Shown: in pieces, positions 1-8,921 of the stretch
Numbering within the stretch: the stretch's first letter is position 1
Layout of the letters: each line of letters opens with the position of its first letter
Source of the DNA: Endozoicomonas arenosclerae
GTDB taxonomy: Bacteria > Pseudomonadota > Gammaproteobacteria > Pseudomonadales > Endozoicomonadaceae
Direction of reading: 5' to 3'
Length of the DNA: 41,365 nucleotides
Assembly (NCBI RefSeq): GCF_001562015.1
Contig: NZ_LASA01000098.1
Span: forward strand, 1-41,365
Program-made: the position numbers and the translations under genes
The notes under the pieces: model-generated
Told to the model about the DNA's origin: nothing
Databases searched by the model: none
The model's input: only the letters and a program-made list of their open reading frames with translations

Positions 1-160
1 CTTTACAAGAATATCTCTGTCTGTCAGGCTGTGAATCGTCCTTGCCTTGGCGGGTTATGTCTGAGCTGGCACAGTGTGGGCATTTCACCCCGTCAGGCCA
101 GCGAATCTGGCGTATCTGTTCAAAGCACTTGGCGTTGTCGAGGAGGTCATAAAGTTTCAT
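1..160 (-). CDS. IS1595-type transposase, N-terminal part (cut by window edge)
   Basis: Read on the minus strand from the ATG at 160, this opens MKLYDLLDNAKCFEQIRQIRW, followed by a Pro-Asp-Gly and a Cys-Pro-His-Cys pair, and then by Arg-Tyr-Ser-Cys-Lys at the window edge. The W-P-D-G-x-x-C-P-x-C spacing with a later R-Y-x-C-K is the zinc-ribbon that starts IS1595-family transposases. Only about 53 codons are inside the window, so it cannot be said whether the DDE domain is intact. There is no clear ribosome-binding site, as is common for transposases starting close to the element end. The sequence just upstream, about 161-184, may be the terminal inverted repeat, but its partner is outside the window. 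Confidence 0.7.
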   Translation of the reverse strand, partial: MKLYDLLDNAKCFEQIRQIRWPDGVKCPHCASSDITRQGKDDSQPDRQRYSCK

Positions 161-331
161 GACACTTTTGTACAAGAAAACGTCTTCTATTCATAGTCAA
201 ATAACTCGTCCTCAACCAGCTCCCCAGAATCCATTAAGAGCCAACCTTTAAATCCCTGACTCAGACTTGATCAGGGATATTTCTCACAACAATTAATCGT
301 TATTCGACGATTAGCGAAGAAGAGATCAGCC
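161..331. other. IS flank and arsenite-exporter leader; possible gene remnant
   Basis: On the minus strand the frame ending at a TAG at 187-189 is open for about 26 codons and ends in an acidic tail (…GELVEDELFDYE). It could be the 3' remnant of a gene interrupted by the neighbouring transposase, but it is too short to identify. An inverted repeat (ATCCCTGA 252-259 with TCAGGGAT 271-278) lies upstream of the exporter. Confidence 0.25.
295..312. promoter_or_regulatory. Dyad AATCGT-N6-ACGATT ahead of the arsenite exporter
   Basis: A 6+6 bp perfect inverted repeat with a 6-nt spacer lies 19 bp before the exporter start. The architecture resembles ArsR/SmtB-type operators, but no arsR gene is in the window, so the regulator is inferred only. 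The exporter's ribosome-binding site (AAGAAGAGAT) follows directly. Confidence 0.3.
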
Positions 332-1354
332 ATGGGTATTTTTGAACGTTATCTCAGCATTTGGGTGGCCCTGGGCATTCTTGCAGGGCTTTTCGGTGGC
401 CTGCAGTTTCCTCAACTCTTTGAAGCCCTTGGGCAACTGCAGTACGCCAGCATTAACCTGGTCATAGCCGTACTGATCTGGCTGATGATTTACCCCATGA
501 TGATGCAGGTGGATTTTTCTGCCATAAAAGAAATCCATCGACGTCCAAAGGGCCTGGTTGTCACCCTTACCATCAACTGGCTGATAAAGCCCTTTACCAT
601 GGCATTCCTGGCGGTGCTGTTTATGCGTCACCTGTTCGCTGACTGGATCAGCCCGGAACTGGGTACTCAATACATTGCCGGTATGATTCTGCTGGGTGTT
701 GCTCCCTGCACAGCTATGGTGTTCGTATGGAGTCAGCTGACCAAGGGCGATCCAAACTACACATTGGTTCAGGTCGCTATTAATGATCTGATCATGGTGG
801 TGGCTTTTGCTCCTCTGGCTGCTTTCCTTTTGGGGGTTACCGAAGTATTTGTGCCATGGGAAACCTTGTTGCTGTCTGCCGGTTTGTTTGTTGTCATTCC
901 CCTGATTGCAGGCTGGTTGACCCGAAAAGCAGTGCGCAGCGAAGAGACTCTGAGCCGTTTTTCAGGCCGTATAAAACCCTTCTCTATTCTGGGACTGATC
1001 GGCACAGTTATTCTTCTGTTTGGTATTCAGGCCAAAACCATTATTGCCAATCCGCTGGATATTTTTCTGATTGCCATTCCCCTGATCATCCAGACCTACC
1101 TGATTTTTGCGATCACTTATTTCTGGATGAAGAAGTGGAAGCAGCCCCATAACATTGCTTCTCCCGGTGCCATGATTGGTGCTTCCAACTTTTTTGAACT
1201 GGCGGTTGCTGTGGCCATCAGCCTCTTTGGCCTGAACTCCGGTGCTGCACTCGCAACAGTGGTAGGTGTTCTGGTGGAAGTGCCCGTCATGCTGTCACTG
1301 GTCGCCTACTCTAACCGTACACGACAGTCATTTACTGAATTGAAGTCTGCCTGA
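332..1354 (+). CDS. acr3: ACR3-family arsenite efflux transporter
   Basis: A 340-residue inner-membrane protein with about ten hydrophobic segments, the usual size for bacterial ACR3. The conserved stretch [13 protein letters not shown] (around residues 129-141) carries the family's essential cysteine in a membrane helix. The later segment [19 protein letters not shown] is also typical of the arsenical-resistance/bile-acid symporter fold. It extrudes As(III), and possibly Sb(III), using the proton gradient. It stands alone as a transporter: no arsR, arsC or arsH is in the window. The next gene is an HCX5R phosphatase on the same strand, 180 bp downstream. The ATG start has an AG-rich ribosome-binding site. 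Confidence 0.88.
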   Translation: MGIFERYLSIWVALGILAGLFGGLQFPQLFEALGQLQYASINLVIAVLIWLMIYPMMMQVDFSAIKEIHRRPKGLVVTLTINWLIKPFTMAFLAVLFMRHLFADWISPELGTQYIAGMILLGVAPCTAMVFVWSQLTKGDPNYTLVQVAINDLIMVVAFAPLAAFLLGVTEVFVPWETLLLSAGLFVVIPLIAGWLTRKAVRSEETLSRFSGRIKPFSILGLIGTVILLFGIQAKTIIANPLDIFLIAIPLIIQTYLIFAITYFWMKKWKQPHNIASPGAMIGASNFFELAVAVAISLFGLNSGAALATVVGVLVEVPVMLSLVAYSNRTRQSFTELKSA

Positions 1355-1410
1355 TCAGCGAATTTCTACCCATAGGGGGAGTCACCCTCCTCTGCTTACC
1401 CTCAGAAACC

Positions 1411-1471
1411 CGTTCGGGCTGAGCCTGTCGAAGCCCAATACCACGACCCTTCGACAAGCTCAGGGTGAACG
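1411..1471. repeat. Imperfect palindromic intergenic repeat (REP/MITE-like)
   Basis: Arms of 23 nt (1411-1433 and 1449-1471) are inverted copies with four mismatches, separated by 15 nt. The core TTCGACAAGCTCAGGGTGAACG is a motif familiar from dispersed intergenic repeats in many proteobacterial genomes (from memory). It folds into a stable hairpin and lies between the exporter and the phosphatase gene, so it may also act as a terminator or RNA stabiliser. No second copy was seen in the window. Confidence 0.6.
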
Positions 1472-1533
1472 GAATCCAAGTGTAAATTGGGAAGTTGTTT
1501 CGAGACAAATCCTTACAATTTTGAGAAAACATT

Positions 1534-2043
1534 ATGAATGCTACTCACCCTTTCTGGTTCATTGCCCTGCCTGAAACAAGTGCAAAGCTGGTACTGACCC
1601 CTTGCCCAGGTACTAAAGAGTCCTCTCTGCCAGAAGCTTTGAGTGTGCTGAAAGATCAGGGTGTCAGCGCCATCCTGACTTTGATGACCACTGAAGAAAT
1701 GGAGAAGAACCAGGTAGCTGACCTGGAAGCAGAAACTAACAAATCCGGTATGAAATGGTTTCACCTGCCCATTGCAGATGATCAGGGGCCAACAGAAGTT
1801 TATGCAGCAGCCTGGTCAGCAGCAGGTCCTGAAGTCCATCAATTATTAAATCAGGGCCAGTCGGTTGCCATTCACTGCAAAGGCGGCTCAGGCAGAACTG
1901 GCCTGGTGGCAGCCCAGATTATGCTGGAAAGAGGTATGGAGCTGGATCACTCCATCAAGCTGATCAAGGAACAGCGCCCGGGAGCATTCAGCTCACCTCA
2001 ACAACAGGAATACATTCAGCAGGTGGCTGAACGCATTCAATAA
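1534..2043 (+). CDS. HCX5R dual-specificity / tyrosine phosphatase (CDKN3-like)
   Basis: A 169-residue cytoplasmic protein with the cysteine-phosphatase P-loop HCKGGSGRTG (catalytic Cys115, Arg121). An acidic loop, HLPIADDQGP (residues 77-86), is placed where the general-acid aspartate is expected. Size and motif order match the small CDKN3-like/dual-specificity group rather than low-molecular-weight PTPs. It follows the ACR3 exporter on the same strand, with a palindromic repeat between them, so co-transcription is uncertain. HCX5R enzymes include some arsenate reductases (Cdc25-like), so a link to arsenic is possible, but nothing in the sequence proves it. A protein or sugar-phosphate substrate is equally possible. 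Confidence 0.78.
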   Translation: MNATHPFWFIALPETSAKLVLTPCPGTKESSLPEALSVLKDQGVSAILTLMTTEEMEKNQVADLEAETNKSGMKWFHLPIADDQGPTEVYAAAWSAAGPEVHQLLNQGQSVAIHCKGGSGRTGLVAAQIMLERGMELDHSIKLIKEQRPGAFSSPQQQEYIQQVAERIQ

Positions 2044-2053
2044 GCCATGTTTT

Positions 2054-2088
2054 AGGTAGCTGATCTTTAAGAAAAGGGTCAGCTACCT
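2054..2088. terminator. Hairpin between convergent phosphatase and symporter genes
   Basis: AGGTAGCTGA (2054-2063) pairs perfectly with TCAGCTACCT (2079-2088) across a 15-nt loop. The right arm includes the symporter stop codon. There is no good T-run on either strand, so this is a likely bidirectional transcript end or stabiliser rather than a textbook terminator. Confidence 0.45.
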
Positions 2089-3476
2089 GAACCCACAGCA
2101 ACTTTAAGACTCAAACCACTGCCTTTCAAATACAAAAGACACAAGATACAAACAGTGTTGGCGAGAATACCTGCAGGTAAGGCCCCTGGCTCCAAAGAGG
2201 GGTCGGATACCACCAGCTTCCAAAACAAAACCATGGCAACACCACAGATGACAGGGCAATAGAAGAATGATCTGGGTAGCTTGCGGTAATAAAGCGTCAA
2301 TAACAGAGTAGGAAACAGCGTAGGTCCCCACAATTCAAAGCTGGCTAGAAGAATATCGAGAATGTCGTTCATACCGTAAGCCAGAGCAATGGCTATGAGT
2401 CCTGCCAACAAAGTACACCAGCGCCCGGCCTTGAGTTTTTTCTGCTCCCCCAGGTTGTCTTTATAAACAGGAATCACATCATTCACACAGGCGACAGCGG
2501 CAGTATTCAGATAGCTGTCACAGGACGACATCACAGCTGCCAATAAACCCAACAGCATCAACATTTTTAACCCTTCGGGTGCTTCTGCCAGCAGTAGACT
2601 GAAAGTATCCTGAGCTGGCCGACTGTCATCTATCTGACTGGCAATAAGCCCCAGGCTGGCTGACATCAGAATAACCAGCAGCACTACAAAAGCAGCTATC
2701 ACTAAAGCATTCCTGGCCTGCCAGGGGCTTTTGGCCATATTAATTCTTTGTACCGATACCGGGATCAAGGCATCACCAAAAAGAAAGCCTATAAATAGAA
2801 AAGTCAGGCTCAGTAACGATAAATTCTCAGATGAAGAAGTAATGTCCTGCCGGGCCACTTCAATAAATGCCTCTTTCCCACCCGTTGCGCCTACTCCCCA
2901 GAGCACCATTAGAAAAAGCGCTGAAAACAACAGTGCGGCTTGAATTACATCTGTTCGCACTACAGATTTAATGCCACCCAGAGCACTGTAGATAATCACT
3001 ATGCCAGATAGCAGCAAGCCAGCTTCAACACGCCAGTCCAGCAACAAGAGGGAGGCGACTCTCTCCATCGCCACAACCTGGGCACTGATGATACCGATAC
3101 AAAAAGCGATCCAGATCAAACCACACAGGCAACGGATTTTCTGACAACCATAAGCCTGACCAAACATTTCTCCGGAAGAGAGACAGTCACGCCATAAATA
3201 AACTCTTGGGGCCAGCCAGGCAGTGAACAACAGCTGGGCAACAAACCCCATACAGGCGAAGGAGTAGGCAAAACCTGAAACATAGGCTTTTTCAGCCCCA
3301 CCCATTAACTGCCCCGCCCCCACACCGCTGGCCAGAGTCGTGGCATAGAGCGTCCAGACCCCAAACGAACCACGATCAAGTGCAAACACAGAAAAGCTTC
3401 GAACTGAACGAACGTGTTTCAGGCTGATCAGCAAAAAGCTGATAGAAAAGGTCAGTAGCAACCATACTGCCGTCAT
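2079..3476 (-). CDS. Sodium:solute symporter family protein
   Basis: A 465-residue membrane protein with about 12-13 hydrophobic segments, in the size range of the SSS/SSF family (PutP, PanF and SglT relatives). The stretch YSALGGIKSVVRTDVIQ matches the family signature after the fifth helix (G-G-x-K-x-V-x-x-T-D-x-x-Q). The C-terminal half carries MSSCDSYLNTAAV, resembling the Na+-site serine region (S-S-x-D-S-x-L) of TM8. The substrate cannot be read from sequence. It is divergent from tkt and shares a 132-bp intergenic region with it. The ATG start is preceded by AAAGGATT at good spacing. Confidence 0.85.
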   Translation of the reverse strand: MTAVWLLLTFSISFLLISLKHVRSVRSFSVFALDRGSFGVWTLYATTLASGVGAGQLMGGAEKAYVSGFAYSFACMGFVAQLLFTAWLAPRVYLWRDCLSSGEMFGQAYGCQKIRCLCGLIWIAFCIGIISAQVVAMERVASLLLLDWRVEAGLLLSGIVIIYSALGGIKSVVRTDVIQAALLFSALFLMVLWGVGATGGKEAFIEVARQDITSSSENLSLLSLTFLFIGFLFGDALIPVSVQRINMAKSPWQARNALVIAAFVVLLVILMSASLGLIASQIDDSRPAQDTFSLLLAEAPEGLKMLMLLGLLAAVMSSCDSYLNTAAVACVNDVIPVYKDNLGEQKKLKAGRWCTLLAGLIAIALAYGMNDILDILLASFELWGPTLFPTLLLTLYYRKLPRSFFYCPVICGVAMVLFWKLVVSDPSLEPGALPAGILANTVCILCLLYLKGSGLSLKVAVGSGS

Positions 3477-3556
3477 AAAGAATCCTTTTTATAGGTAAAT
3501 TTTTCAGAGGGGTAAGGATAGACAGAGATTGAGATTTCAGTTTCTGACTGAAGGCA

Positions 3557-3578
3557 TTAGAATATGCGCCTATTCTAA
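3557..3578. promoter_or_regulatory. Perfect 8+8 bp palindrome TTAGAATA-N6-TATTCTAA upstream of tkt
   Basis: A 22-bp perfect inverted repeat lies 30 bp before the tkt start and about 80 bp from the divergent symporter start. The right arm contains TATTCT, a plausible -10 element for tkt, so a dimeric regulator bound here could block transcription. It does not match the HexR, LexA or Fur consensus as I know them. Confidence 0.5.
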
Positions 3579-3608
3579 ACAGACTGGATCTTCGGAGCCC
3601 TGATTCCT

Positions 3609-5606
3609 ATGTCCTCACGTCGTGAGCTAGCCAACGCCATCCGCGCCCTGAGTATGGACGCTGTACAGAAAGCCAAGTCCGGACACCCCGGTGCCCCAAT
3701 GGGTATGGCTGATATTGCTGAAGTACTGTGGCGTGATTATCTGAATCACAACCCGGCTAACCCGGAGTGGGCTGACCGCGACCGCTTTGTACTGTCCAAC
3801 GGTCACGGTTCCATGCTGCTCTACTCCCTGCTGCACCTGAGCGGTTACGACCTGTCTATTGAAGACATCAAGAACTTCCGTCAGCTGCACTCCAAGACTG
3901 CCGGTCACCCTGAGTACGGTTACGCGCCTGGTATCGAGACCACTACCGGCCCCCTGGGTCAGGGCATCGCCAACGCTGTAGGTATGGCGGTTGCTGAAAA
4001 GACTCTGGCTGCACAGTTCAACCGTGAAGGCCATGACATTGTTGACCACAACACTTATGTGTTCCTGGGCGACGGTTGCATGATGGAAGGTATTTCCCAC
4101 GAGGTTTGCTCTCTGGCAGGCACTCTGGAACTGGGCAAACTGGTTGCTTTCTACGACGACAACGGCATCTCCATCGACGGTGAAGTAGAAGGCTGGTTCA
4201 CTGACGATACTGTTCAGCGTTTTGAATCCTACAACTGGCACGTTATTCCTAATGTTGACGGCCATGACCCTGAAGCCATTCGCGCCGCTATCGAAGCTGC
4301 CCGCGCTGAAACCACTAAGCCTACCCTGATCTGCTGCAAGACCATCATTGGTTTTGGTTCTCCTAATAAGGAAGGCAAGGAAGACTGCCACGGTGCTCCT
4401 CTGGGCGACGAAGAGATCAAACTGACCCGTGAGCGTCTGGGCTGGAAACACGACTCTTTTGAAATCCCACAGGACATCTATGCCGAGTGGAATGCCAAAG
4501 AAGCAGGTACCGCTAAAGAAGCAGCATGGAACGAGAAGTTCGCTGCTTACCAGACTGCTCACCCTGAACTGGCTGCTGAATACGTTCGTCGTCAGAAAGG
4601 TGAACTGCCTGAAGACTTCGATGAAAAAGCGACTGCTTACATCAAATCCTGCCAGGTAGAAGGCGAGAAAGTCGCCAGCCGTAAAGCTTCCCAAAACACT
4701 CTGAATGCTTTTGGTCCTCTGCTGCCAGAACTGCTCGGTGGTTCTGCTGACCTGGCCGGTTCCAACCTGACTCTGTGGAGCGGTTCCAAAGGCGTTAAGC
4801 CAGCTGACGCCAGCGGCAACTACGTGTTCTACGGTGTGCGTGAATTCGGCATGACCGCCATGATGAACGGTATCGCTCTGCACGGTGGCTTCGTACCTTA
4901 CGGTGCAACCTTCCTGGTATTCATGGAATACGCCTGCAACGCGGTTCGTATGGCTGCACTGATGAAGCAGCGCCAGATCCAGGTTTACACTCACGACTCT
5001 ATTGGTCTGGGTGAAGACGGCCCAACTCATCAGCCTGTAGAACAGATTGCCAGCCTGCGCCTGACTCCAAACGTCAATGCATGGCGTCCATGTGACACCG
5101 TAGAATCTGCTGTAGCCTGGAAACACGCTATCGAGCGTAACGACGGCCCAAGTGCCCTGATCTTCTCCCGTCAGGGCCTGCCATGCATGCACCGCGAAGA
5201 TCAGCAAGTTTCTGAAATCGTCCGTGGTGGTTACGTTCTGAAAGACTGCGAAGGCACTCCGGAACTGATTCTGATTGCCACAGGTTCTGAAGTTGAGCTG
5301 GCCATGAACGCCGAAGCCAAACTGACCGAACAGGGTCGCAAGGTACGCGTTGTTTCCATGCCATGTACTGATGTCTTTGACGCTCAGGATGCAGAATACA
5401 AGCAGAGCGTTCTGCCTCTGGAAGTACCTGCCCGTATCGCTGTTGAAGCTGCGGCTGCTGACTTCTGGTACAAGTACGTAGGCCTGGACGGACGCGTAAT
5501 CGGCATGACCACCTTCGGTGAATCTGCTCCTGCCAGCGACCTGTTCCCGTACTTCGGATTTACCGTTGAGAACATTGTTGCTGCTGCTGAAGACATTCTG
5601 GACTGA
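3609..5606 (+). CDS. tkt: Transketolase
   Basis: A full-length 665-residue thiamine-diphosphate enzyme that moves two-carbon ketol units between pentose-phosphate sugars, linking the pathway to glycolysis and to erythrose-4-phosphate supply. Motifs in order: GHPGAPMG (25-32), TGPLGQG near 113, the cofactor motif GDGCMMEG (154-161), and the pyrimidine-domain motif [11 protein letters not shown]. Codon use is strongly biased (CTG, CGT, GGT), as expected for high expression. In many gammaproteobacteria tkt is followed directly by epd/gap, pgk and fba. Here epd and pgk lie about 5.8 kb downstream after an insertion of unrelated genes. A strong terminator closes the gene. Confidence 0.97.
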   Translation: MSSRRELANAIRALSMDAVQKAKSGHPGAPMGMADIAEVLWRDYLNHNPANPEWADRDRFVLSNGHGSMLLYSLLHLSGYDLSIEDIKNFRQLHSKTAGHPEYGYAPGIETTTGPLGQGIANAVGMAVAEKTLAAQFNREGHDIVDHNTYVFLGDGCMMEGISHEVCSLAGTLELGKLVAFYDDNGISIDGEVEGWFTDDTVQRFESYNWHVIPNVDGHDPEAIRAAIEAARAETTKPTLICCKTIIGFGSPNKEGKEDCHGAPLGDEEIKLTRERLGWKHDSFEIPQDIYAEWNAKEAGTAKEAAWNEKFAAYQTAHPELAAEYVRRQKGELPEDFDEKATAYIKSCQVEGEKVASRKASQNTLNAFGPLLPELLGGSADLAGSNLTLWSGSKGVKPADASGNYVFYGVREFGMTAMMNGIALHGGFVPYGATFLVFMEYACNAVRMAALMKQRQIQVYTHDSIGLGEDGPTHQPVEQIASLRLTPNVNAWRPCDTVESAVAWKHAIERNDGPSALIFSRQGLPCMHREDQQVSEIVRGGYVLKDCEGTPELILIATGSEVELAMNAEAKLTEQGRKVRVVSMPCTDVFDAQDAEYKQSVLPLEVPARIAVEAAAADFWYKYVGLDGRVIGMTTFGESAPASDLFPYFGFTVENIVAAAEDILD

Positions 5607-5656
5607 TATATGTGAGGGAAGTTTTCCCTCTCTTCATTCCTGAAGTTAATAACGAT

Positions 5657-5693
5657 AAAAAGGCAGAAGGCTAAAAGTCTTCTGCCTTTTTTT
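5657..5693. terminator. Bidirectional rho-independent terminator after tkt
   Basis: A stem of AGGCAGAAG (5661-5669) and CTTCTGCCT (5679-5687) has a 9-nt loop. A-tract on the left and a T-run on the right (5687-5693) make it functional in both directions for tkt and the convergent secreted-protein gene. Confidence 0.88.
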
Positions 5694-5703
5694 ATAAATT
5701 AAC

Positions 5704-6702
5704 TTACCAACTCACTCCAGAAGAAGGAGTACTATGAAAGGCTCTGCTTTTTATCGATTTTTCCACTAATTGATCCACCAGGGATTTATCTGAGCAATCA
5801 TTGCTACCTGCTCCATTACTGCCTCCTCCTGTATTTGAGCCTTCTCCCCAATTACACAGTGTTCCACAACAGCTTGGTTGAGGTGTATCTTCTTTACTAC
5901 TATCCACGTAATGCTTATTAGGTGGTGGTGGATCTTCGTCATCGTCTTCATCCCGACGCCGATTCTCCTTGAACCAGGCTTCATGCTTCACCACGGTATA
6001 AAGATCGGCCAATGTCACCAAACTAAGAACCAACTTGAATACCCGACTCTGTTCTTTCCCCTCTTTGTTGTATTTAACCCGAAACACAGTTGTGAATGCC
6101 GAAACATTTAACATGGAGAATGAAACACCCACCTGTGGCCAGACAACATCCTCAGCAGGCAAGGAGATCTGGATAGTGTGCAATTCCTTTTGGATACTTA
6201 CATGACTATTATTGACAAAAAACTGTAAGTCTCCTCCTTCCGGAAGATCGGGTTGCAATGCCGCCAGAAGTGCAAAAGCTATGGCCGTAAAAGTATTAGT
6301 CTCATCATTGGGAAGGTATGTAGCCTCGGAATCCACCTCAAGATCCGACAGTATCAAGACATGGTCGACCTCTTTACCGGCACCATGCAGGGTCTGAAAC
6401 CCCAGTCTCTTTATATCTTCATCAGAAAGGGACATTTTGCCTGCTGCATGCTGAGCCTGAAACTCGGTTTGGCTGAACTCAATAGTGACTGTATCAACCA
6501 CTTCTTCCTCTGGCTTATCAGGCTTTGCTGCTTCAGGATCAGACTGGTCTGCCTTCAGCTTGGTTTCGGTGAGAGTGATCTTTTTGTTCCAGGGAAAGTT
6601 TGGTGAGAAAAAAGCATTCGCTTCATTGAACACAAGCAGCGTTCCAAGAAATAAGAGAATTGGAATCGATTTATGTAAGAAAACATGACTGCAAATCTTC
6701 AT
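5704..6702 (-). CDS. Secreted hypothetical protein with acidic-proline linker and Cys-rich tail
   Basis: I do not recognise the family. The start chosen is the ATG at 6702, which has AGGT at good spacing and opens directly into a signal peptide: MKICSHVFLHKS, then a hydrophobic core ending NEANA before FFSPNF. An upstream in-frame start would bury the signal. The mature part (about 300 residues) has an acidic N-terminal region and a central mixed alpha/beta stretch. Next comes a charged linker, RRRDEDDDEDPPPPNK (roughly residues 246-261), and then a tail with Cys-Cys-Gly-Thr-Leu-Cys and Gly/Ser/Asn repeats. Export is likely, and the cysteines could form disulfides through the Dsb pair in this window. 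It is convergent with tkt. Confidence 0.7.
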   Translation of the reverse strand: MKICSHVFLHKSIPILLFLGTLLVFNEANAFFSPNFPWNKKITLTETKLKADQSDPEAAKPDKPEEEVVDTVTIEFSQTEFQAQHAAGKMSLSDEDIKRLGFQTLHGAGKEVDHVLILSDLEVDSEATYLPNDETNTFTAIAFALLAALQPDLPEGGDLQFFVNNSHVSIQKELHTIQISLPAEDVVWPQVGVSFSMLNVSAFTTVFRVKYNKEGKEQSRVFKLVLSLVTLADLYTVVKHEAWFKENRRRDEDDDEDPPPPNKHYVDSSKEDTPQPSCCGTLCNWGEGSNTGGGSNGAGSNDCSDKSLVDQLVEKSIKSRAFHSTPSSGVSW

Positions 6703-7045
6703 GACATTTACCTGAATGACATGGTAATCCTGAGTTTGCATTCTAGATAATCTCAATTAACCGGTCGCCCAATATTTCTCTGCTTATTATTTTTAAAATC
6801 GCTATCACGAATTAAAAAAGAACTGACTACTAAGACAGAATTACAATAACCAGCTATCAACTTATAAAGATTAAACCCGCTTTTTCTTAATAAGAATATC
6901 TATAACCTGTTAGCGACCACATGCTCAATTTCAAACGTTGCGGCTAAAAGCGCATTACAGAGATATTATCTGTCGTATGTTTTTTTTGACAGGAAGTTAA
7001 GTGAGCCCACCCGACAGAACTATTAAGCTTGAGACTGGTATCGAC
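6703..7045. other. AT-rich intergenic region, no gene seen
   Basis: 343 bp, markedly AT-rich, with no open frame supported by a ribosome-binding site. A hairpin at 7035-7060 (CTGGTATCGAC / GTCGAACCAG, one bulge) overlaps the end of the thiopurine methyltransferase gene and may mark its transcript end. It lacks a T-run. Confidence 0.5.
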
Positions 7046-7696
7046 TTAACGTCGAACCAGCCTGTATACCGCCTCAGTCAGCTCGTTAACACCTTTTTCC
7101 TTCAGGTTGGTTGATGCAGCAGAGGTATGGGACTCAAGCTTGTGAACTTCGAACCAGGGTGAAAAAAGTTCTCTGACTTCTGGCTCCCGGACTGAGAAAG
7201 GAGGGCCTGGAACCAGATCCTGATCGTATTCAACAGTGATCAAAAGGCCTTCTTTTAAATCAGGGGCTGTTTGCATCAATTGAGTCACATACTGTTTTCT
7301 CATTGTTTGTGGCAGAGCAATCAGAGCCGCACGATCGTAGAAAACGGTGCTTTGCACAGAACCTTCGGGCAGCTCAAAAAAGTCCCCTTCAAGGATATGA
7401 ATGTCATTAGCCTGCCAGTGTCGGTATGCCTGATGATCCTGAATTTCAGGCTGCAGGTTCTGTTCTTGATAAAAAGCCTCAACCGCCATTTTCACCAGTT
7501 CAGTGCCAATAACTTCCAGGCCCTGTTGTTTGAGCCAGATCATATCCAGACTTTTACCACACAGAGGCACCAGTACAGATTGGGCACCGGATTGATCCAG
7601 CTGTGGCCAGTACTTCAACAATGATTCATTGTATTCTGGTCTGTGGAAACCTATACGACCTTCTTTCCAACGAGTAACCCAGTCAGCACTCTTCAT
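7046..7696 (-). CDS. tpm: Thiopurine S-methyltransferase family protein
   Basis: A 216-residue SAM-dependent methyltransferase of the bacterial TPMT type (about 218 residues). It begins with WVTRWKEGRIGFHRPEYN, the family's substrate-entry W-x-x-R-W-x-x-x-x-x-x-F-H. The SAM motif VLVPLCGKSLDMIWL follows at residues 41-55. YDRAALIALP and LITVEYDQ continue the fold. Bacterial members methylate selenium, tellurite-derived and thiopurine compounds and can give tellurite resistance; the natural substrate is uncertain. It lies 10 bp downstream of the Bcr/CflA efflux gene on the same strand, so the two probably form an operon. Confidence 0.92.
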   Translation of the reverse strand: MKSADWVTRWKEGRIGFHRPEYNESLLKYWPQLDQSGAQSVLVPLCGKSLDMIWLKQQGLEVIGTELVKMAVEAFYQEQNLQPEIQDHQAYRHWQANDIHILEGDFFELPEGSVQSTVFYDRAALIALPQTMRKQYVTQLMQTAPDLKEGLLITVEYDQDLVPGPPFSVREPEVRELFSPWFEVHKLESHTSAASTNLKEKGVNELTEAVYRLVRR

Positions 7697-7706
7697 TTAT
7701 TTCCTC

Positions 7707-8891
7707 TCAAGCATTGGATGATCTGATTTTGGCGATTAGCACTAACACACCACTGATGACAGCGAAGCTCACTGGCATATACCAGAGTTTATTCTGATAC
7801 GCGACACTTAACGCTCCCAGTCCGGCCATGATTATCAGGTAATATGAAAAGCCTAATAGAGCTCCTGCTGTGCCCAGTTGAGCTTTATAGTCGACCAGAG
7901 CGGTCCCCAGAACATTCGGTATTGTCAGCCCAAACCCTGTCACAATAAGAACCATTGGCAGTAAAAACAAGATAAGGTGAATCTGAGGAGACTCAAAATA
8001 GATCGAGCTGATAAGCCCTTGTAAGAGGCTGCCAGCCAAAGCCAGGGTACATCCCCAGCGAATCAGTTTTTCTGTGCTGACCTGCTGAATCAAAGATCGG
8101 TTGAGCAGAGCGCCGATGGCGGTACCCAAAGCCATCAGCAATCCGGAAACACCAAACACTCTTTGAGAAAAGCCCATTTCTGCAATAACGAAAGGTCCCA
8201 GGGTATAGTATCCAAACAGCAATATATTCATGCCCGAGACCAGCAATACTGAACAGACAATACGACGATCACAAATCATCTTCCCAGCAAGGGCGCCCAA
8301 TGAGAGACGATTATGATCATTGTCTGCCTGAACTTTTTGAGTTTCAGGCAGTTTAATCAAAGTCCATATCAGCAGCATTACAGCCGAGCTCGCCAGTGCA
8401 AAAAGAACGCCTTGTAATCCATTACTCTCAGCCAAAATACCTCCCAGGACAGGCCCAAGAGTGGGAGACAATGACAGAGCGACTCCCACCAGAGAGAAGA
8501 ACCTAGCTAGCTCTCTTCCTTGATAACAGTCACGAATAACGGTCTGAGTCACGACAGAGCCCGCACTGGCACCAAAGGCCAGTGCAACTCTGGCTATCAG
8601 AAATCCCCAAAAGCTCTGGGCCAGAACCGCAGCAAGCGCTGATATGCCATAAATCACAAGAGCGGCGATCATGGATTTTCGCCTGCCGATCCGGTCTGCC
8701 AGATACCCCCAGCAAAGTACTCCCACTGCAAAACCGGCAAAATAGAGACTCATGGTCAGTTGGGCCATATTACTGGCTACTGAAAATACTGCTGACACTC
8801 CAGGTAAAACTGGCGAATAAACTGTTTCGCTGAACTGTGGAAAAACAAGCAGTATCAGAATCAACAGGATGCCAGGACGATGCGCTTTCAT
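7707..8891 (-). CDS. Bcr/CflA-type MFS drug efflux transporter
   Basis: A 394-residue inner-membrane protein with 12 expected helices. The first loop carries MFS motif A (GYLADRIGRRKS), and the stretch SPTLGPVLGGIL is the motif C seen in drug:H+ antiporters. The N-terminus, with TVYSPVLPGV in helix 1, fits the Bcr/CflA group. It is divergent from an AraC regulator and in a probable operon with tpm. The ribosome-binding site AGGGG lies inside a small inverted repeat (8891-8920) that could mask the start. Substrates are unknown; bicyclomycin- or chloramphenicol-like compounds are the family norm. Confidence 0.85.
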   Translation of the reverse strand: MKAHRPGILLILILLVFPQFSETVYSPVLPGVSAVFSVASNMAQLTMSLYFAGFAVGVLCWGYLADRIGRRKSMIAALVIYGISALAAVLAQSFWGFLIARVALAFGASAGSVVTQTVIRDCYQGRELARFFSLVGVALSLSPTLGPVLGGILAESNGLQGVLFALASSAVMLLIWTLIKLPETQKVQADNDHNRLSLGALAGKMICDRRIVCSVLLVSGMNILLFGYYTLGPFVIAEMGFSQRVFGVSGLLMALGTAIGALLNRSLIQQVSTEKLIRWGCTLALAGSLLQGLISSIYFESPQIHLILFLLPMVLIVTGFGLTIPNVLGTALVDYKAQLGTAGALLGFSYYLIIMAGLGALSVAYQNKLWYMPVSFAVISGVLVLIAKIRSSNA

Positions 8892-8920
8892 AGCGGCCCC
8901 TATTTGAAATAAAGCCGCTA
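8891..8920 (-). promoter_or_regulatory. Hairpin covering the ribosome-binding site of the efflux gene
   Basis: TAGCGGC (8891-8897) and GCCGCTA (8914-8920) are perfect inverted repeats flanking the AGGGG ribosome-binding site and touching the start codon of the efflux gene. Formed in the mRNA, this stem could limit translation initiation. Confidence 0.35.
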
Positions 8921-8921
8921 C

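Noticed and set aside
3627-5207. 526-codon open frame antisense to tkt
   Set aside because: No ribosome-binding site and no recognisable domain. It is a by-product of the strong codon bias of the transketolase gene.
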